A stretch of 64,000 nucleotides of DNA from Owenia fusiformis (GCA_903813345.2 CAIIXF020000004.1:17159513-17223512); one strand, 5' to 3'; counted from the first letter of the stretch, positions 35,035-46,549 are shown. Numbers and translations: made by a program. Notes: generated from the sequence alone by a model not told the origin.

Positions 35035-35580
35035 TCACATTTTTACGGGGACCGTACGGTCTTTCATTTCTGTGGTAAGTAGAATTTCTACGGTTGCCTG
35101 TAGTAAGTATTTCTGCAGTCAGGTAATTTAGCAGTCACATTTGCTAAGATAGCTGTACGGCGTATCTTGATTATGAGGAAAAACTACGATTCCGTACGGC
35201 TGATAAATGATGACGCACGATCAGCGTAGGGCAGCCCTACGACGTGCGTAGTTTTTTAAGGCATCCACAAGGGGTTCTATGGTTCGGAAAGGTCAATTGT
35301 AACCTATGAAATCCAAGGACAGCCGCAAGTCGACCATGAAACCGACGTACGGCCGTCGTGGGACCTACGGTTTGGTTGCTGCTTGTTGATATCTACGGTG
35401 ACCACAGGAAAGAAAAAGTTTAAACTCCGACTCTACGCCCTGTAAAAACAGGATATGCCGTGTACGTAGACCGCAAGGTGACCTTAAGTCGACTGTAGTT
35501 TTCCTATGTTTGCCGCAGGAATTTACTGATTTCAAGGAAATACGATCGACGTGTGGTCGCATTGAGCAAATGTGACTGAA
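35035..35580. repeat. CGTAG/CCGCAG repeat family, copy 2
   Basis: Opposite orientation to 1430-2050, with the same TACGG, ccgcaagg and aatgtgactg vocabulary. Lies inside the TTAA element. Repeat X carries the related words gctacggttaatgtgactg. The ORF at 35365-35562 is a by-product. Confidence 0.5.
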
Positions 35581-35826
35581 GCTTTTAAAGTTCCACTCAT
35601 TTTCCGATATAGAAAAACAAAAGGTTATATGCCATTAACTTGAAAATCATTATTTGGGAAATACTCTAGAACTGTACTTACCACGGATTTTATATAATTA
35701 AATTTGAGCTCGAAATCAGGAATTGTTTTTAACAAAAAATAAATATAGTACTATAATAAAATAAATATTAAAATATTGGCGTATTATCAATACGGCAATC
35801 GCCTTATTGTCGTTGAAATGAAATAT

Positions 35827-38741
35827 CACTGGGGAGTATCGTGATGCAACAACACCGTGTTGTTGCATCAAGATGGCCAGACTTCCGGTGATAGATTTTC
35901 GTACGATATTTTGTTTCCCCAATTAAACCCATTTCTAGGACGAGTTGGTCAACAACCATACACGTGCAGTTAGCGCACGATCTATATTTAAAGAAACTGT
36001 CATTAGTATACATGTACCATCACCAAGAAGCAATAAGTTCACGGTTTTAGTTCCTCACTATTGATGCAACAACACCAAACCGAAGATGCAACAACACTCT
36101 TCTAGATTTGAGCAATGATGCAGCAACACCAATCAATAGTATAATTTCAGAAGACCATAAATCTCGAGAGGAACAGATTTTTAAATGCTACCATTGCAAT
36201 ACCGTTACCAATTAGCCTACCCATATTTGCGTTCTTCTCAAGGCATTCAAAATACACGTCCTGCGGGCGAAGATCCTTTATATGTTTTTTCAAAAATTTA
36301 TACTTTTACATATTATAATGCACTGGACGTTATTCTATAACATAGTTCAATCGCCTTTAACATGGCAAGCTTTAGTAACCCAATCTATTTTCATAAACCT
36401 CTGTTCCATAGCTTGATGACCCCGACTCCAGATCATTCAAAATGGTGGACAAACATCTTTCGTTCTCGGTAAACATGATGAGCTACTACTGATTGGATAT
36501 TATCATGATATTATCTGTCATCCATCTGTGGAACAGTGATAAACTAGTAGATGTACGTTACCACTGTTTATCAAATTATAACTAAAACAGTTTAACTGTG
36601 ACATTCGTGAGCTTATGTTGATGGGATGATTGCTTCATCTATGATATAATATGACATGATTCTTTATTTCCTACAATTTGGAGAGCCAACGTGTAAAAAC
36701 GTCTAATTGACTTTATTAGAGAGGCCGTTTAGTTACACGTTTAATGGAAATCTTGCACGACGCACATGTAGAATTATTGCTCTCTTTGGATTCCTTCTCT
36801 CCGACTGAGTAAAAAGGTAAACAAAAGTGATAAGATTTAGGGCCCAAAAATGTAAATTGATAGGGGTACAGTTATCCCAGATATCCCGGGCCCTCGGGAA
36901 ATATCATATTGTCTCTCGAAATAAAACCAATATTGAATCCCTCTCAGTAAATAACTTTTATATACTAGTAATAGCATTGTATAACTGCAATATCATTAAA
37001 CCAACACTCATCCTATACAACTCTTGAGAACGATGTACAACTCCTGGATAGCGTAAACTCCTGAGCAGCGTATACAACTCTTCAACTTGATATATGACAT
37101 CATACTTTGGGTGGGATAACAAAGGATATACAATATACAAGTGTAGACCCCTCTTGAGGTCAACTGGCAAAATTGTATACCGATATTGTAAACCTTGAAA
37201 GTACTGTTGATCAAGACCAGAGGTCGAGGACACTTTTGCCAGTTGACCGAAAAGAGAGGTTAACAATTGTTCTGTTAGTCCAAATAATATAATAATTGGA
37301 CGAATATATAATCGAATATCACGTGAACATATTTGATAAGTAAAGGTATCATATTTTAGCAAAAAATCCCCAAACCGTCGAATACTTGTAATTTTTTACA
37401 CAACTTATTTTTTCAAAATTAAAAAAATTTCAACATTAAAAAAACAATTTTTCAAAAATAGGGGTCAACAGTATCTAGTAGTGGTCAACAGTTTACAATT
37501 GTTGACCTCCCCAGGGGCCAACCGGTAAAATTGTATACCGAGACTGAAAACCGAAAAATACTGTTGACAAAGACCGAAGGTCGAGGTCAACAGTAGTTTC
37601 AAGGTTTACAGTCGAGGTATATGATTTTGACGGTTGATCGAATGGAGAGGTCTACAATTGTTTTGTTAGTCCGAGTAAACTAATAATACACATATAGACG
37701 ATCATCAATCGGCATGGCTTCATTTCACAACCTTTTCTCCGAACCACGTTAGCAATATTTTTTTAGAAAATATTGAGACAGTGCAAGAAGCTTAACTCTG
37801 TATCACGGCGTACTCGTTAGTGAATTACTGTTAATTTTAAGTTTCTATATGTATTTTTGCTATACTTGTCGCCTAGTAAACTCATTTTCATCAACATTTA
37901 CAAAATGTCCGTCTTCCATGTGTTTTCGTGACGTCATGAAACTTTTTTCAGAAGTAGCGGTCAACAGTACCTAGTAGCGGTCAACAGTACATAATTTTGA
38001 CCGCTAATCACCCAATCAGAATCGAGTATTTCAGTTGAGGTACTAACAATACATTTTGTTGCCCGCTCATCAACCAATCAGAATTGAGTATTTCAATTGA
38101 GGTACTAACAACACAAAATGACTGATATCTGTTGTCTTTCCAAAATTATATTAGTTATTTGTAAGCAATTTTCATACGGTAAATCAAGGGCATTTAATTT
38201 AGAAAATGTACAATCTTTATTTTTCAGATACAATATCAATGAGATTGCCTCCCGGGGATTCTGTACTTTATTTAGTTTGCCTTGTATATCCTTTTAACTT
38301 TGATATAGACAAAGAAACCAAACAAAATACGTTTCGTTCATGGACCACTGACTCACGCGTTTTATTCATGTCCCGACCTACACCTGTAAACAGAACATAA
38401 AACAGTTTCTCTTGTTGTTCAATGATACATTATATTGGCGTTTTTGCATCAGCACATTGGTGTTGTTGCATCATCGATAAGAAACAGAGTGGTGTTGTTG
38501 CATCAATAGTGAGGAATTAAAACCACGAATTTATCGCTTCTTAATGATGCTACATGTATACCAATGACAGTTTTTTAAAATATAGATCATGTGCTAACTG
38601 CATGTGTATGATTATTGAGCAACTCGTCCTAGAAATGGGTGTAAATTGGGAAAACAAAACATCGTACGAAAATCGATCACCGGAAGTCTGGCCATCTTGA
38701 TGCAACAACACGGTGTTGTTGCATCACGATACCCCCCAGTG
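35827..38741. mobile_element. 2.9-kb CACTA-like element with subterminal repeats
   Basis: The ends read cactggggagtatcgtgatg and, inverted, cactggggggtatcgtgatg. The 5-bp sequence aatat flanks both sides (35822-35826 and 38742-38746). Inverted similarity runs about 270 bp inward. The word gatgcaacaacac is repeated in the terminal zones (about 35842, 36063, 36085 and, with one change, 36118 on the left; in reverse complement near 38461, 38492, 38701 and 38713 on the right), as expected for transposase-binding subterminal repeats. CACTG ends suggest the EnSpm/CACTA superfamily, though those usually make 2-4-bp target duplications. No transposase ORF is present, so it is non-autonomous. Confidence 0.75.
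37157..37675. repeat. Internal ~120-bp direct repeats of the CACTA-like element
   Basis: 37157-37285 and 37514-37675 share aaaattgtataccga, a tactgttga-x-aagacc block, aggtcgagg and acaattgtt-t-tgttagtcc. They account for the 134- and 68-codon minus ORFs here (36958-37362 and 37008-37214), which have no recognised domains. Confidence 0.55.
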
Positions 38742-39863
38742 AATATCATACTACAGTACAATGGACCCCATCGTCTCCCACGCATCACTGAATGTTATAG
38801 CCTTCTCTTGTCATGATCCAAGGCGAAATACCATTACTGAATTTTGAAAAGCTTTTTTTTGTCGTATTGAATTTCGCTATTAGTGTGATATGATGATTGA
38901 AATTAGTCGTTTAACAACTGAGAAAAATTAAACATTACGTATTATTCTTTGAAACTATGACAGTGGCATGTCCTTGTAAAGCTATTGCCAATCTTAATAT
39001 TTAGGAGATTGACATTTACATTTTACATACGTTTCATTTAGACGACATCGATTTTTCGTTTTTATGTTTGCGTTTTTCATCAGAATTTAAATGGTTAAAC
39101 ACTTTAGGGAGTTACTGTTTCATTGGATTACTACTTTTAGTTTTATTTCTTTCATTCTCCAATATGCACCTATTCATATTTGAAAAGAATACTACAGACT
39201 GAAGAAATCTACCATTTATGATTAGGTAAGAAAGCGGCAGTATGCCATTTGCCGACGTATACCTTATCATATAAAATAATTCTAGTGGATATTTTTCAAG
39301 TGGAATATAATGCGATAACTTTCAGTCAAAACCAGTTAAATTGCGAATCGCGCTGCCGATATCTCATAAGTTTAGTGATTTTTCTACCTAGCCTATACTA
39401 TATCATATTGGAGAAAATAAATACAAACGTTTGAAAAAAGACATTGCAACAATTCAATTTCTATGAAGAATATATTGGAACAACCTTTCCAAATATATAA
39501 TATGATATGGACATGAACATGCGGCAACAATGTTAAGCGGACAGAAATAGTTATAAAATATCAGTGAAATGTGTTCTATTTCTGCGATCCGAGTATGTCG
39601 TGATTATATAGCGACACTTCCCAGCACGGACCTCTGCCAGAAAAGCTCCTCTGTGTCTAGGCTCAATAAATATACTCAAGGACAAGACACGAGATCTTCG
39701 GAAAATTTATTTTTCCTTGATTTTGGAGTCAGTTTTTCTATAAATATCACATGTCATACCTCAAACGATGCGTACTGTTGTTACCTTCAACTCCAATCAC
39801 TAAAGCCAAACATCCAAGAAAGCGTCTGTTGATAAAAGCATAAAATAAGCGAGCGTATATTTA

Positions 39864-40128
39864 ATGGAGCACTTCGGCTATCTCCGTTGTTCAAATGATT
39901 ATTCCCGAAGTAAAATGCCTTTTCTGAGAATGTGACGCCACTCCGGATGACGTCACATCAGAGATTACCGAGAAGTCCCATGACGTTTCTTCAAACTCCC
40001 GTAGAAACAATAACGACGGTTTATTAGGCTACGCGATTCTTTACTTTCATTGGCTCTTTGTTGCGATGTGACGTAATTTGAGAGACGAACAACATCGGAC
40101 ACTGCCGGAAATTACCGAAGTGCTCCAT
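39864..40128. mobile_element. 265-bp TA-flanked MITE
   Basis: Ends atggagcacttcgg and ccgaagtgctccat are exact inverted repeats of at least 14 bp, and TA lies at both borders (39862-39863 and 40129-40130). The interior is non-coding and contains tgacgtcaca. A TA target fits a Tc1/mariner-type MITE. Nested in the TTAA element. A related core, gagcacttcggct, appears alone at about 60189. Confidence 0.75.
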
Positions 40129-40489
40129 TATCTTTACGCTCTGAAAATTTGAAATAAATGTCCCGGGAAAAGTCGAATTACAGCGTCAATAATGGATATC
40201 ATGCAACCATTCAAACTAATACATAAAGAAGAGATTACAGGGTAAATATTGATCAATCAATGTCTGACAGATGGAAAAAATAAGGTCAGTACGAGTGTCA
40301 TATTTTTGGGTGGTCATTTTTTTGATGTGCCATTTTTGGCTCGTGTCTCATCTTCCCATTTATCCTTTGAGCCTACTACCAACAGGGGCTGGATCTGGCT
40401 CCGGATCTGTGCTTCCCAGGCATCAATTTTAAGGCATCAATGACGTCATTGATACATAAGAATGGCGGCATCCGCAGCGATCCAGATAT

Positions 40490-40935
40490 GGTTGAAGATC
40501 ACAGTAGAGTTTCCCATAGGTGGCCATTATAACATTTTACCCTGTATCTTATTAACGATTAGTATCCGAGCCTAGTGCAACATACCACAGTGTTCGGGAG
40601 AGACTCGCCTAGCCTGCTATAACAATCTTACCATGGGTTGTCCACCGAATTTTTGAAATAAATAGACTAGACACTAACCCCCTCTATCGTCAGATTTCTC
40701 AGAGAATTCTGGTAAAATCACCAAGGTCAAAATCACTCCGCCGCCAGCTTAAAATGAGATTTCCGACTGAACTCTGACATGTTTTCAGATAAATTAGGAC
40801 CTACCCTATAAATATTTAGTCCCGGTTCACTTCCCAAACGCTAGATGGCGCTCCAATGGGGTAGGGAAGGAGAAAATGACTTTTTATTCAGAAAACCAAA
40901 TCACTAACGGTAACCGCTAATGTCCTTACTCAGGA
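40490..40935 (+). repeat. Repeat A, copy 3 (solo)
   Basis: Same unit as 5455-5912 and 7106-7552, alone and without block C, inside the TTAA element. If A is an LTR, this would be a solo LTR. No clear target duplication was found around it. Confidence 0.65.
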
Positions 40936-41424
40936 CTATATCCTATGGGTACTTTGAACTTGAATTATTTGTTAGTTCAAACACAATATGTCCCAGGAGT
41001 GAGCTGAAGTGATAGATGATGGTTATAAGTAGTCAGCGTGTAAATTAGAACATGAAACTTCGCATTCCCTTTAAGGGTCTTGTCTCCACAAGACATCATT
41101 CTCTATCCAAAGATCTCATTATCTCAAGTCATTAGGAAAATGGGGAAAATTAGGAATATCCAAGTGCTCGTTCACGACCGTTGTCTTCGAGACCTTGCAT
41201 TCCTCTACCTCAGACGCAAATGGAAATAGAAATTAGGCCCGGAAAAGGTAGAGGTAGCGATGACAACACAACAACATCTAATGCGCGAGAGAATCTGGAG
41301 ATGTTTGAAAACGTGGTTTTAACCACATGGGTCAACCAGAAATTCTATAGTTCAACATCTAAGACTTGGAGATTAAAACAATACATGTATACGGACATTG
41401 TGTTCAAACTACTGGTTGAGGATT

Positions 41425-41546
41425 AGTCTTGCTTAAAAGACCCTGTACCCCCCCCCCCCCTTTATCCTTCTCTCAATATATATGTATATTGCCAGGTAAA
41501 GAGAGTGAAGGTGACGGGGGGTGGATACAGTCTTTGAGCAAGACTA
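41425..41546. repeat. Fold-back hairpin
   Basis: The left side (attagtcttgctt ... aagaccctgtacccccc) pairs with the right side (ggggggtggatacagtcttt ... gagcaagactag). Poly-C and poly-G tracts lie in the opposing arms. An 81-codon ORF ends at its left border and is not recognised. Confidence 0.55.
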
Positions 41547-41719
41547 GTTGAGGATAACCATTCGAGATAAAGGTCCAATGTGGCATGTACCTTTTTCAGT
41601 ATTAGGTTGAAAATGCAGGTTGGCGTTACTTAATCATCTTGAAGTATGATGGAGTAGCACTGTGTACCAAATTTTAATTGATATAAACACTTTAACCCTT
41701 TAACCTCAATCCTCACCGA

Positions 41720-43160
41720 CTATTTAGGGGAAGCACATATCTGATGAATGTTTCCGGTTTTATAAAATCACACAGAAAGTTTATGACTTTCAAAATGGAA
41801 AAATTAATTATATCGTGATAGGTCATCTCCATCGCCAAAATTGAACGAATGCTGTAGACGCAGTGTTTGGAAGAGGAAAGGAGCACGTAAGTTATCGCAA
41901 ACATTTCAAACGATTCTAACTTGAATTGTGAATATTTTCTGATCATGAACATGAGTGTATCTTTTAGATCCATTCATTATCTTCAAGAAAAGTATATATA
42001 ATGATAATTTAGTTATTCAGACCTAAGTGATATTGAAGGGGCAATGGACCAATCAACATACTTTTTCCAAAATGTTGACCTAATTTTCACCAAAAATGCA
42101 ACCTTTTATTACATTGTTGAATGCATAATACGAATGTGCTTTGAGACATGTTCGATTTCCTAAAAGGAAAAGTTGATTGCTCCAGGGACTTTAAAGATAC
42201 TGAATTTGGATGACCAAAATGAACTGAAACCAATGGATAGCATGAGATTTTTCAATGGAGAAATAACATGGGGAACACTTATCTTAAAGCAATTAAGTTT
42301 TTCTTTCAAGAACTATTTGATACATCAAAATAAAGAATAGTAATGCAATAAACATTGTACAAAATGATTGCATTTTTGGTGAAAATTGGGTCAACATCTT
42401 TGAAAACGTGTGTTGATGGGTTCATTGCTAGTTAAATATCTCCGAACTTGTTTGACTTTATTATTACTGCATATAATTTTCTTTTAGATAATGAATTGAT
42501 CTAAAAGATAGACCTGTCTTCATTGTCAGAAAATAGTCATAATCCAAGATATGTTGTTTGCGATAACCTACGTGCTCCTTTAAAATTCTTTCCTTTTGAG
42601 AGGATTGATGCATTGGCATAGCATGGATTACACAACTATCATCACAATTTCCTTTTTAGGTATCATACTATCATCTACACATGTATGAATATAACTGAAC
42701 ATAAAGGTAATATTTTAAAAAGGCAAATTGTACCAAATGTCACCCCACCTGCCATTTGTTAAAGACGTTGTACCCCGGCCACCGACCTTCAAACGCCGTT
42801 TCAAAAATATTGTCCAATAGGGTCCGTAACAATATGTCACCACTTTTGTATTGTGGGTGATGAAAGCGGATCATCTGAACAAATTGTCTTTATCATGTGA
42901 AAATGTTTTGGCTGAAGGAAAAAAGAGTTATCCCCTTTTCATTTTGAGAACATTTTTGGGACACCGGTTTATCTGTTTAATCAATACATCTATTTCTCTA
43001 AATTATTTATTTATTCATTTTATGACCATGTTTTGACAATGCAACCTGCAATACAATAACAAATTGATTGTTCCTTCAGAGTACATTTCTAAATTATGAT
43101 AATTTTAAACACAATACATACACGAACCGTGTGATTTCATACTCAGTTTCAAAATTTGTC
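41720..43160. other. 3' flank of GT31 copy 1 (duplicated block)
   Basis: Segments here are repeated around GT31 copy 2: 41725-41810 resembles 50954-51030, 41814-41876 plus 42582-42700 resembles 53221-53400, and 42735-42900 resembles 53855-54095. This shows that the duplicated unit includes more than the gene. No other gene is seen. Confidence 0.6.
41877..42581. mobile_element. 705-bp element with inverted termini
   Basis: Ends aaaggagcacgtaagttatc and, inverted, aaaggagcacgtaggttatc match over 26 bp with one difference. Inner segments 42045-42105 and 42370-42425 are also inverted relatives. The matching stretch beside GT31 copy 2 (about 53221-53310) lacks the element, so it inserted after the duplication or was lost there. 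No ORF of interest. Confidence 0.75.
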
Positions 43161-43374
43161 ATTAATATATTCTTGAGCTGTAAAATCAGTCTGCTTTAAC
43201 TTTTAAAATTGTACAGATTTTATGTTAAACATTTTTATTTAAACATTTTGTGTTCCAAGTTTTTCTAATTTCTCTTGGTGATGAACGGTGACAAGCAATT
43301 ATTCTTTTTTTTAACCCAACACACATTAAATTTCGCTTTTATGTTTTTGAATCCTTTCACCGAGCGTACTTTGT
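43160..43374 (-). pseudogene. Remnant 3' end of a GT31 paralogue
   Basis: This ~215-bp segment is a tandem copy of 43375-43584, which covers the 3' flank and last codons of the intact GT31 gene. Its wording (cggtgacaagcaattattc, cccaacacacattaa) is closer to the distant paralogue at 54478-55626 than to its neighbour. It therefore looks like the leftover of another gene copy after unequal crossing over or gene conversion. It cannot encode a catalytic domain. Confidence 0.7.
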
Positions 43375-43438
43375 CATTAATATATTCTTGCTGTAAAATC
43401 AGTCTGCTTTAACTTTAAAAAATTGTACAGATTTTATG

Positions 43439-44590
43439 TTAAACATTTTTATTTAAACATTTTGTGTTCCAAGTTTTTCTAATTTCTCTTGGTGATACAC
43501 GGTGGCTAGTGATTATTATTTTTTGATTCCAACACGCATTACGTTTCAATTTCTTATTGAATTCTTTCACCGAGCGTACTTTGTATCCCAATGCTTCATT
43601 ACAAAGTCCAACATAAACATCTTCAAAAAAGAAGAAGGGTATATTTGGTGAAACTCTCGCAATGCCTTTGACGACCTCCATAGTAGTGACATAGCCTGCG
43701 CCGCCTAAACAGTAGGGAGGGTACGTCAAATGAGGGTATTGGACAGGAGAGACGTAATACTTTAATGTCTCATTCCTCCTTGGTATAATATGCTGTGCGC
43801 ATTTTCCTATAATTTCGTTTTCAATTTCGAATGAATCGATGAGTTGTAAAAGCTTTGGAGTATTCACATACGTATCAGTATCCGTTTTCATAACATATTT
43901 AGCATTTGAGCAGAAATCTGATGCCCATTTTAGACCAGACATTGTTTTTAGAGTCAAGTTATTGTATACATCCATGAAATCTTTGATGATAATATCTCCA
44001 TATATTTTAGCTTCTTCAAGAGCTCTCATATTCCACGTCGGGTCTTTAGCGTGCTTCCCTAATACGAAAACATACCTCAGTTCTCCTGTGTTCTTGTTAG
44101 AAATACTTGTCCAAGTTTTGCGAACCGTGGTTCTATTGTGCGTTTCACTAACTGCAGTTAAAATTATTATAAGTAATTTGACCTGAGTTGTAGAATTATT
44201 CGTTGAGCACAAATTATCATTTTTGTAGATGTACGAAGATTGCGGAAAACATGCATCACACGTATCTGGTCGTACTTCTGAAATGTTAACTGATTGGTTC
44301 ATAGAGAAATTACCACTTTTCAAAACTTGTTGATAATCCAAGAATATGGAACTCGTTTTCCTTGTCGTCTGATTATTTCTTTGTGTGTTATTTTTATCAT
44401 TATCGGTAACATTTCTTTTATGTTCATTTATTCCATTTCCAGTAATAAATGTTCGTCTTCTAGAGAATCCAACTAATAATTTATCTAGTTGACCATATGA
44501 GGCTTGTGTCTGATATAGTCCTAGTAATATAAGCATAGATGATACTATGCATAAGACAAATATTAATATTTTATAAATTCGTATTAACAT
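43439..44590 (-). CDS. GT31 beta-1,3-galactosyltransferase-like enzyme, copy 1
   Basis: The single-exon 383-residue protein is a predicted Golgi type II membrane glycosyltransferase adding galactose or GlcNAc in beta-1,3 linkage to glycan chains; the exact donor and acceptor are unknown. Visible features: membrane anchor at about 8-25, an Asn-rich stem with many N-X-S/T sites (about 50-135), then the GT31 domain with the core strand at 137-146, R-K-T-W at 157-160, the D-F-x-D-x-Y-x-N-L-T-L-K-T motif at 204-216, the metal-binding D-T-D at 237-239, C-L-G-G-A-G-Y at 294-300 and E-D-V-Y-V-G at 323-328. All key motifs are intact and the length is normal for the family. The start is the first Met before the anchor. 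It belongs to a tandem array with 54478-55626. Confidence 0.9.
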   Translation of the reverse strand: MLIRIYKILIFVLCIVSSMLILLGLYQTQASYGQLDKLLVGFSRRRTFITGNGINEHKRNVTDNDKNNTQRNNQTTRKTSSIFLDYQQVLKSGNFSMNQSVNISEVRPDTCDACFPQSSYIYKNDNLCSTNNSTTQVKLLIIILTAVSETHNRTTVRKTWTSISNKNTGELRYVFVLGKHAKDPTWNMRALEEAKIYGDIIIKDFMDVYNNLTLKTMSGLKWASDFCSNAKYVMKTDTDTYVNTPKLLQLIDSFEIENEIIGKCAQHIIPRRNETLKYYVSPVQYPHLTYPPYCLGGAGYVTTMEVVKGIARVSPNIPFFFFEDVYVGLCNEALGYKVRSVKEFNKKLKRNACWNQKIIITSHRVSPREIRKTWNTKCLNKNV

Positions 44591-44937
44591 ATTGATTGGT
44601 CAGATTTCTTGCATTCCCTTACACTCTATCGTCAGAAATATCCTGTGTTCTTTCTCATCCCTATTTACTGACTGTTTCCAATACTTTGAAACAGTTAGAT
44701 ATACTTATTCAAATCCATTGGAATTTTATTAAGCTATTGTGGAGTTAAACCGGGGTCCTTTTGTGAATAAACCCTTTACAAAAACAAGCCAATTTTCAGA
44801 TTTAAAATCGTATTTGTACACCAATGGGTAAAACTGATTTGGCCATTTAGCACATGAAAGTTATTGAAAGTTGTGTAAGGAAGCTTTATGTTTTGCACCC
44901 CTCTCTCAGACAGAAGCTTGGAAAACAAAGAATATGT

Positions 44938-45081
44938 TATGCCGGGTCACATTTGCTCCGATTTTCAGCACCGGCGCCCGGCCGATGAGTATTTTGTTCA
45001 AAATTGAATACAATTTTGAACAATATACTCAATCGGCCGGGCGCCGTAGTGAAAATCGGAGCAAATGTGACCACGGCATTA
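44938..45081. mobile_element. Near-perfect palindromic MITE, copy 2
   Basis: Ends ggtcacatttgctccgattt and, inverted, the same; the whole element folds on itself around caaaattgaatacaattttg. The equivalent 5' flank of GT31 copy 2 (about 56065-56095) lacks it. Diverged copy at 10875-10991. TA borders are possible. Confidence 0.75.
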
Positions 45082-45089
45082 GCAGGCAG

Positions 45090-46545
45090 AATTTTTACCC
45101 CTCGCCTTAAAACCATTTTGTAATTTTAAAAACATTGATGCGATTACAGCTTCAACGCATGTATCCAGAGTAGTTCAACGTCGTTAAACTCAATAACGGC
45201 GTTCTTTATTATTAGGAATTTTTTCTTGGGGCCATTATTGAGTTTAACCTCCATGCTATTCTTTCCTTTGATGCAAGTTGTGGATCTATCGAAACCACTT
45301 TTCCTCGCTAATATGACACTGATACTTAACAATAATATAAAACCACATTTCATCAGGCGATTTCACATAATATTATTGTGTTAAATGTTCATTTTTAATC
45401 GTAAAATGAGTCTTATTCTTACCAATTTATGAGACGAATATTTCAACCGGCAATGACTGTCTGTGCGTCGCCAAAGTAAACTTGGTCAGCGAAACGAAAT
45501 TGTTCTTCAATATTGATATTTATTATAACCATCCAGTATGACACGAATCTTTGCTTTATTCAAACAGCGCGTGTATTCACCCAAGTTTACTCTATTGTTA
45601 TTTATAAAAACTTTAAAAAGCAATACTCGCAACATTATTGATGCATTTGATTACTGGTAATTTCAGCTCAAAGAAATATAGATGTCATTGATTGTGCTAG
45701 ATTGTGATTGTGTTGAATAATTGTGCCTAAATATTAAATTATGGTAATTGTTTATGGTTTTCTGCTTGCAAAAACGTACCTAGGAATACACTCAATTGTT
45801 TATAACTGGGATCATGTATTTTACTCAGCATACATGCTTTGTAACAATTGTTACATTTTAATAACTTCAATGTTTATCGCAAGCCTCCTACAGTATTACA
45901 ATATTTTGTACTTATATATAGGATAACCGGGGTTCGTTTCGTTTTATGAACTTGTTTCGTTCAGTGTTGCTAACGGCGGTTTATTCCTGAAAGGATTTGC
46001 CATTTCGATGTTACCGGAACCAGAACAGAGTTTTCTAAACTAAGAAAAAGCCTTCTCCCAACATTTTCATAATTATACATCGATGAGGTTACAGGGGGGT
46101 ATGTGATGATTTGTATTTATTCATAAGGTATGTATGCATGCGTTGATCACATTATTTCTGTAACGATACCATCTTATTACGGTTTAATTCGTTCCGCATG
46201 TCGAAACCTGCTGAACGATTAAATGATCGCATCAAGGGCAAAATCATCATGGAAGTTAGACCTAGCCGGGGCCATAAGACATGTCAGATAAGAAACGAGG
46301 CCCAGGCTAGGTCTAATGTTGTTGGACTAGTATCCAGAGTAGAGAGCCAAGTTCTAAAATAACGTAGATAAAGTTCTCTTTCAAGAAAACGAAGACAAAC
46401 AAATGCAAATGGTACTGTATATCAATCCCATCCTTGGTCTGAGGTAGATATCACCCGAGAATAAATATCATATCTGAGGAGCGGGCATGATATATTGTAT
46501 ATCATATATATATATTATATATTGAGAGATTATCCTATGAGGTTC
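45090..46545. other. AT-rich spacer with a possible signal-peptide ORF
   Basis: A 69-codon minus ORF at 45144-45353 starts M-K-C-G-F-I-L-L-L-S, like a secretion signal, followed by a basic stretch. It has no recognised family and could be chance or a first exon. Nothing else is seen until the diverged MULE-MITE relative at 46250-46332. Confidence 0.3.
46250..46332. mobile_element. Diverged relative of the 281-bp MITE
   Basis: The reverse complement of this stretch aligns with about 19944-20025 (shared: ttcaacaa-type end, acctag-ctgggcc, tctgacat-tctt-tggcc, taggt-taacttcc). It appears truncated; the other half was not found. Confidence 0.5.
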
Positions 46546-46549
46546 AGGA

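Larger units (their letters stand above)
34281..41074. mobile_element. 6.8-kb TTAA-flanked DNA element (piggyBac-like ends)
   Basis: The element spans 34285-41070. Its ends, agggaatgcgaagttt (34285-34300) and aaacttcgcattccct (41055-41070), are exact 16-bp inverted repeats. TTAA flanks it at 34281-34284 and 41071-41074. The outside flanks join into repeat X at 24058-24195, where TTAA is present once. TTAA duplication is the signature of piggyBac-type cut-and-paste transposons. No transposase ORF is present (the largest ORF is 134 codons, unrecognised), so the copy is non-autonomous or decayed. Other mobile elements are nested inside. Confidence 0.85.

Noticed and set aside
35827-36130. CRISPR-like array from repeated gatgcaacaacac
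   Set aside because: Spacing is irregular, the words are inverted at the other end of the element and the DNA is eukaryotic; they are subterminal transposon repeats.
36958-37362. 134-codon minus ORF as a transposase candidate for the CACTA-like or TTAA element
   Set aside because: It is too short, lacks any DDE-type arrangement and is built largely from the internal ~120-bp direct repeats.
43839-44186. Plus-strand ORFs of 115-117 codons opposite both GT31 genes
   Set aside because: Antisense shadows preserved by the similarity of the two paralogues.
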